The notes under the pieces were generated by a model, which saw only the letters and a program-made list of their open reading frames with translations, was not told the DNA's origin and ran no database searches. From assembly GCF_014529535.1 (NCBI RefSeq), contig NW_023503313.1, positions 4,978,093 through 5,042,092 of the forward strand: a stretch of 64,000 nucleotides of DNA. The letters are read 5' to 3'. Made by a program: the position numbers and the translations under genes. This document shows positions 59,025 through 64,000 of this stretch, piece after piece. Position 1 is the first letter of the stretch. The number at the start of each line of letters is the position of its first letter. This stretch comes from Bradysia coprophila (lineage: Eukaryota; Arthropoda; Insecta; Diptera; Sciaridae).

Positions 59025-59815
59025 TGTTCCTTAGTTTAGTCCCTGCGTTGAACCCCTATTGAAGCAAGGATTCGATGAGCACCATACTGGTCAAAAATCC
59101 GGATTGCATGGCTAGCCGATTGTTCAAAGAATTCGCAATATCACTATTAACAGGAAACGACACGCCGGTTTTCGGTTTTCGGAAAATATTTGCCTGAACT
59201 GTAATTTGGGCAATTTTTCCTGAAAATTAATTTCTTTAAAATATAGTTGTGTACAGCAACCTTGACAGCAACGCGCTGACAGTGCTATGGTATAGTTATT
59301 ATTTCAGTCACAAATTATATTTTATTCCTTAAGTCCACCCGAAATGATCAAACATACTTACATAACTATACAAATTCACTGATGTGATGAATGCTCATAT
59401 TGAGTTCCAGATCTTCGTGTGATAGTTTTTCTCTGATTCATCTAGCGTAATTTAGAATATGTCGTATAAGCTGAGTGTAGTAGTGACGTTTGGTAGTGGT
59501 TTTACTTAACGTAAATCAATATGAAACGGTGTCTTTATTGAGATTTCTATCAGTGTCGTGGCGTTGTAATAAGTTTTTTTTCAATGTTTTCGTATTTTTT
59601 TGTGGAACTTGAGCAGTAATTGTAGATCTTCAGCTGGTCGATACTTTTTTATATATGCAATTAGCTTTATTAGAAGACATTAGGGTCACGGTTTTCATTC
59701 TGCACACATTGCAAAAAATTTTGTTGCTATAAACAAAAGATCAGTGCTGCTCGATTTCATTGACTCTGCTGTTTGCAGTGCAATAGAAAACCATTTTCGA
59801 TTGTTAAATCTATAG
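59025..59815. other. Gene-free stretch
   Basis: No gene seen. The right end is the 3' UTR side of the Ras-like gene. Confidence 0.35.
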
Positions 59816-59819
59816 TAAC

Positions 59820-59825
59820 TTTATT
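59820..59825 (-). terminator. Poly(A) signal of the Ras-like GTPase gene
   Basis: A minus-strand AATAAA lies about 92 bases past the stop codon. Confidence 0.6.
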
Positions 59826-59916
59826 TTATAAATGCTACAAATACATACTAATGATCTATGAAAATATTTATAAAAAAAAGAAATTAAAATAAATTGATCG
59901 CTTAACGTGTGAATGC

Positions 59917-60963
59917 TTAAATGCTAAGTGAAGGACGTTTTTTCCGGTCTTTCGTGTTTTTACCAAAAATATTACCTAAAACCTAAACAGGAAAAAGAAA
60001 AGTTGTGTGATTAGAAATGTGGAAAACCAGCGATTGTTTCCGAATTATAAGAAGTCACCATCCAATCAATCCAATCCAATCAATATATTATTACTTCTGC
60101 ATGCACTATCAAATTTCAGGGATAAAACTACCAACTACAAGTCCCTACAGTTATACTCCAGCCATCTATTGTCTTTTGTTTTGTTCGAACAACTGAGGGC
60201 GCGTATTACTGCACAGTTTTGTGGATTTTTATTCTGATTATAAACCACGAAGAGAAAAAATATTCTAGCACGTCAGGATCATGAGCTATTCCAGTTTTAA
60301 GTTAATTGAAAATAACATCGGTGTGAGAGAGTCGAAACTATTTGTCTCGCTGGCTCCAATGTAATTACGATGTAACTTAAAACAGGAACAGCTCATGATC
60401 CTGACGTCCTAGAATATTTTTTCTCTTCGTGGTTTATAATCAGTTTATGATATTTTGGCGGAAAATTTAAATTTGGTAGGGCGAAGACTTTTAAAACTTT
60501 TAAAGTAGTAAATTCGTTGAAATTGTGACTTCTTATAATTCTGACACTGGAATAGTACATTACCGGCTTGTTGGGACATTTTTTGTTGAGACGTGTTGGA
60601 AGGTTGTATTGGAATGCATCCCACACGTCAAAACAAAAAAAAATGCCCAGCAAGACAGTTGGGTACTTTGCTGTCTATCGGCCAGAAAATGCGAAAAACT
60701 GGTATGAGTCGTTGTCTGGCCGCAAGACAACAAAATAAATTCGAATCGCAACTATTGGTAAAAGGAAACAAACCTTAGAAACGCTATTTACACCTAATTT
60801 ACGTCGAATAGGAAGTGCTCGTAGTAATTGTACCGATCGGGCTTCTCTTAGAAACGATTGAAATGCTAACGAAACACCGGCAAAACTTTCGGCCGCTGAC
60901 ACTTCATAGAATTGGCAGGCAAATTTCAATGATAATTCCTGTCCCTCATTTACTGTGATGGTT
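59917..60963 (-). CDS. Ras-like small GTPase (RERG/RASL type), last two exons only
   Basis: Two minus-strand exons, 60774-60963 and 59917-59982, join in phase 0. The first begins in the turn after the G4 motif (TITVNEGQELSLKF), then shows the G5 motif in CQFYEVSAAESFAGVS and the last helix AFQSFLREAR, then LPIRRKLGVNSVSK. The second gives VLGNIFGKNTKDRKKRPSLS-I and a stop. The basic tail lacks a CAAX prenylation box, as in RERG and several RASL proteins. The upstream exons with G1-G4 were not found; the coding phase (one base completes the split codon) shows that at least one exists to the right, perhaps beyond this window. The intron contains the 60234-60443 inverted repeat. Confidence 0.72.
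60234..60443. mobile_element. Foldback MITE, 210 bp, in the Ras-like gene intron
   Basis: Arms of about 72 bases are nearly identical when inverted: CTGATTATAAACCACGAAGA, then TATTCTAG(C/G)ACGTCAGG and ATCATGAGCT. It has no coding capacity. The low arm divergence suggests a young insertion. Confidence 0.85.
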
Positions 60964-60969
60964 CTGTGA

Positions 60970-62370
60970 AGCAGAGAAAAATAATAAAATAATTTTTTTT
61001 TTTTTATAAATATCATCTCCGCTCGACTTGTTGCAACTATATATATTTTTGTACACTAAATGTTGACATTTCAAATAAAATAAAAAATTTTATAAAATAA
61101 AATAAACGGCCGATTTCCGATCATGAATATTTTAATCCAAAGAGAAAATCAGAATTTCTTTAAATTAGAACATTTTAAAAGCAAAATGCGTAGGTTGAAG
61201 GTAATGTACCTCTTCTCTGTTTTCCAAAGTGTAAATATAAGAATTAACTAGAAGGTCATTTGTGGCATTTCTGTGGCTAAAGATAGAGAGACATGTTAAA
61301 ATGTACAATGTGCATGCATGCATTGAGGTTATCTTGTGCTTGATGTTTTTTGTATATAAATATAAATTCTTTTCTTCTTCTTTTTTTTTCGTGTGTTTCA
61401 ATTTTACGTACACACATAGATATATAAAATGCTCCACATAATACATTTTATTTTATATAATAATAATATGCAAAATACACATTCTCCTGTCAGGTTAAAT
61501 TATATTAAGATCGAAGATTCCTATCTGAAACAGACTAGATAACTAGTTTGCGCGGCAAATAATTCAATGTTCCATTATGTATACGCGCACAAGACTATTT
61601 GAAGTTGAACTATTTGAACATGAAATTTAAAACTGAATAAACTGCTATTGGTGATGTTAAGAAGCTCCTTATGGGTAATAAACGTTAAATATATTACCCG
61701 TCGCCTATGATATGTATTTTGTACAGTACGGAGAAGAAGAAGATGATGGACAAAAAAAAAACAACAACAACACAAACCAACAACATTCGACTGATATAAG
61801 AGTCACATAAAAATTACAAATTTATGTCCATCTTTTCAATCATGCATGTAATGGGGTTTAATTTATTGAAGTCTCTGCACGTTTGATAATTATTGTAATT
61901 CAAATGAGTTAGTGGTCATAATTTCTTTTTTTTGCGTGTTACAGAGCCGATGTTTCTGTTCTCGGTTGTTGTTGCTTTTTCTCTCCGACTTTCAACCCAT
62001 CAAGACAAAACAAATTGTTTGGAGAACATTTCGCGTCTCGGAAGATGTGAATAATAGATAACAATAAAAATAAATGTCGATTCCATATGAGTGTAGTGTT
62101 TGCACAACAACTCTGGGAGGTCAATTTGAAATGCGAGTGATAAATTGGTAGTTTCGGTGTGTAAAATTTGTAATATTACATCATTTTCGATGACCTCTGG
62201 CGATGGGGATACAGGTAGTGCACACGATTTAAAAGGGGCTTTCTCAGCGAGAAAATGGACCACGTTAAACCGGAAAGATCAATTTTAAGGACTGCAAGGT
62301 TATCGTCGATCTTGTTTTTGTTTGTCCAGGTAAGTCTAGTGGTAGACACATTTTGCTCGACAATATAATT
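60970..62370. other. Possible intron of the Ras-like gene, no exon confirmed
   Basis: I searched the minus strand for G1-G4 exons. Two stretches were considered (61217-61280 and about 62120-62225), but neither fits by phase and motif. A plus-strand ATG frame with a GTAAGT donor at 62255-62329 is unsupported otherwise. Confidence 0.3.
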
Positions 62371-62372
62371 TA

Positions 62373-63713
62373 GTGGACCAGCTTAGGCAAAAAATCATGC
62401 AACTTAGAAAATCGTTATAACGATGATTGTAGGTTGTTCCGTATCGATTCCTGATTCTAAATTGATGTGGGGCCAAGACGGCAGCTCAATGGTTCTCTGG
62501 TGAGCGGCCGTTATGTCCCTTTTTTCTATGATTTTTCGTTCGTAAGCGAGAAGAGATATCACTCCACTCCAAAAAGATAAGTTATAGAGAAAAGTCTAAA
62601 AAAAATTTGATGACATTTATTTTTTGACATTTGAATCCAAAATGGCGGAAAAAATTGGTCAAAGTCGAAAAATATTTTTTTCTCAAAGGAAAATCTCTGA
62701 ATTGTGGACTTTTTGGATTATAGAACTGGTCAGATCCTAAAATTTAGCCATTATCATCTGGATATTCAGGATTATTCAAAGTCATCTTAACAATCCCGTA
62801 AGTTCAAACGATATCCTAAGAAACCTCAAAATTCTAGAACTGGGAAGATGGTAGATCATGTTGGATGGAGGAATTTTGAGAACCAAAATACTACCATCTC
62901 ATTAACAACAGAATATCAGAAGGAAACCCAGAAAAACGTGACAAATCCTTCAAATTAAAACCTCAGATATCCTTCATAATACTAACGTTCTAGAGCTGGG
63001 AACATATTGTGCATGTGCAGTGACATAATTTTTGGAACTGACCCACTACCACCTCAATAGTTCAATGAATACTGAAGAGAATCCAAAAAAAACTCAGAGA
63101 TCCTTCCAAATCCTTAAATTCTAGAACATGTTTCCGTGAAAATATGAAACTCGGTTACACCTTGAGTTACTAAAATTTACAGAAAATACAACTTTAGGTC
63201 GATTGTCATGGAAATACGTGTGAATTTCGATGTATTTTTACATGAAGAATATGTGGTGACTTCACTGTTACGGACATATCTCCGGAACGAGCTGCCCGAT
63301 TTCAATAAATAAAAAACGAAAACGTAGCTCTTTAAATTCTCTATAAACCTTTTGAAGATTTTTTTTTGCGAATTTACAGTCTTTCTATCGGTTTCAGAGA
63401 TTTTCCTTTGAGAAAATTTTTTTTTTCGACTTTGCCCAAGTTTTTCCGCCATTTTGGATTCAAATGTCAGAAAAAAAATTAGACTTTTCTCTATAACTTG
63501 TCCTTTGGAAGTGGATTGATATCTCTTCTCGCTTACGAATGAAGAATCATAGAAAAAAAGGGACATAACGGCCGCTCACCAGAGAACCATTGAGCTGCGG
63601 CCTTGGCCCCACATCAATTTAAAATCAGGAATCGATACGGAACAGCCTACAATCGTTATGACGATTTTCTAAGATGCACGATTAAGCCCTTTTTTCAGCC
63701 TAAGCAGGTCCAC
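62373..63713. mobile_element. Foldback element, 1.34 kb, arms about 330 bp, TA-flanked
   Basis: The left arm (from GTGGACCAGCTTAGGC) and the inverted right arm match over roughly 330 bases with scattered differences. They include ACATAACGGCCGCTCACCAG on one strand and TTTGAATCCAAAATGGCGGA on the other. TA borders both ends (62371-62372 and 63714-63715). The interior holds degenerate CTAGAACTGGGAAGATG-type repeats (about 62830, 62995 and 63120). No transposase was recognised. Confidence 0.85.
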
Positions 63714-63715
63714 TA

Positions 63716-64000
63716 ATTAGTCTAAGTGCTCGAGTGTTCTGAAGTGTTATGAAACCTACGCAGCATGCGTCTAGTTATCCCAAAACCACTTGCAGTGTAG
63801 GTGTGACGCAAGTCCTGTTATCCACTTACAAAAGAACTGATATCGGTGTAGGTGACGCTTACAGATTCTACACGCAAAAAGATATGCGTCACAAATGGCA
63901 GCTGATGAGCAAAGTACGCGAAAGTTTTATCAACAAAAATCTTACCAGAAAAATTTTAAGAAGAAAATTATAATAAAAAAGTTTGCGTCAAAAAGTGGCA
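63716..64000. other. Window end, no gene called
   Basis: A 74-codon plus-strand frame (63749-63973) has no recognisable feature. Confidence 0.35.

Noticed and set aside
61217..61280. Candidate upstream exon of the Ras-like GTPase
   Set aside because: It has plausible GT/AG borders, but the only fully open frame ends in the wrong phase and shows no NKxD motif.
62120..62225. Minus-strand stretch reading VIENDVILQILHTE, loosely like a Ras G3 region
   Set aside because: The DT(A)G signature is absent and no fitting donor was found.
62255..62329. Plus-strand ATG frame with a GTAAGT donor (MDHVKPERSILRTARLSS...)
   Set aside because: It looks like a first exon with a hydrophobic start, but no downstream exon was found and a foldback element follows.
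1..64000. CRISPR arrays, bacterial operons, rRNA genes
   Set aside because: None seen. Introns and poly(A) signals show nuclear eukaryotic DNA, and the tandem arrays lack repeat-spacer structure.

Overview
This is a eukaryotic, AT-rich nuclear window. Genes have short introns (about 60-70 bp is common) with standard GT/AG sites and AATAAA signals, and the recognisable proteins are animal. Several look insect-like (Vps15, a Sec20/BNIP1 SNARE, ribosomal P1, N-acetylglucosamine kinase). I think of a dipteran, perhaps a fungus-gnat-like nematoceran, but no single feature proves the taxon. There are no operons, and no rRNA or functional tRNA genes were seen. Exon boundaries below were worked out by hand from splice consensus, phase and family likeness.

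Layout: 1-5.9 kb holds Vps15 on the plus strand (13 exons, complete). 6.9-9.2 kb holds an intron-free minus-strand gene for a secreted 731-residue coiled-coil protein with its own TATA box. 9.8-15 kb is gene-poor: a MITE, tRNA-derived SINE copies and low-complexity tandem arrays. 15.2-15.6 kb holds a small minus-strand gene for a secreted peptide. 17-26 kb is transposon territory: tandem arrays, a 3.6-kb non-LTR retrotransposon with an 11-bp target duplication that is itself interrupted by a hAT-type MITE, and a 1.66-kb hAT-like element. 26.3-27.2 kb holds Sec20/BNIP1 (minus). 30.1-35.4 kb holds N-acetylglucosamine kinase with a 4.2-kb first intron. 36.5-38.7 kb holds two retrotransposon remnants. 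39.6-40.5 kb holds RpLP1. 40.8-43.2 kb is a composite repeat cluster. 43.6-44.7 kb holds KCTD9 (minus). 46.7-52.3 kb holds an MTHFSD-family gene whose folate-cycloligase-like domain, including its introns, is duplicated in tandem. 53.6-59 kb is a run of at least five inverted-repeat elements. 59.9-61 kb holds the last two exons of a Ras-like GTPase (minus). 62.4-63.7 kb is a long foldback element.

The genes are unrelated housekeeping loci: PI3-kinase complex scaffold, ER SNARE, amino-sugar kinase, ribosomal stalk, cullin adaptor-like protein and Ras-like GTPase. The least ordinary content is (1) the duplicated MTHFSD-like protein, (2) the two TATA-driven secreted proteins, and (3) a group of hAT-type non-autonomous elements. 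Those elements have unrelated sequences but share one design: short terminal inverted repeats, target duplications that are 8 bp in most, and short tandem repeats filling the subterminal or whole interior.
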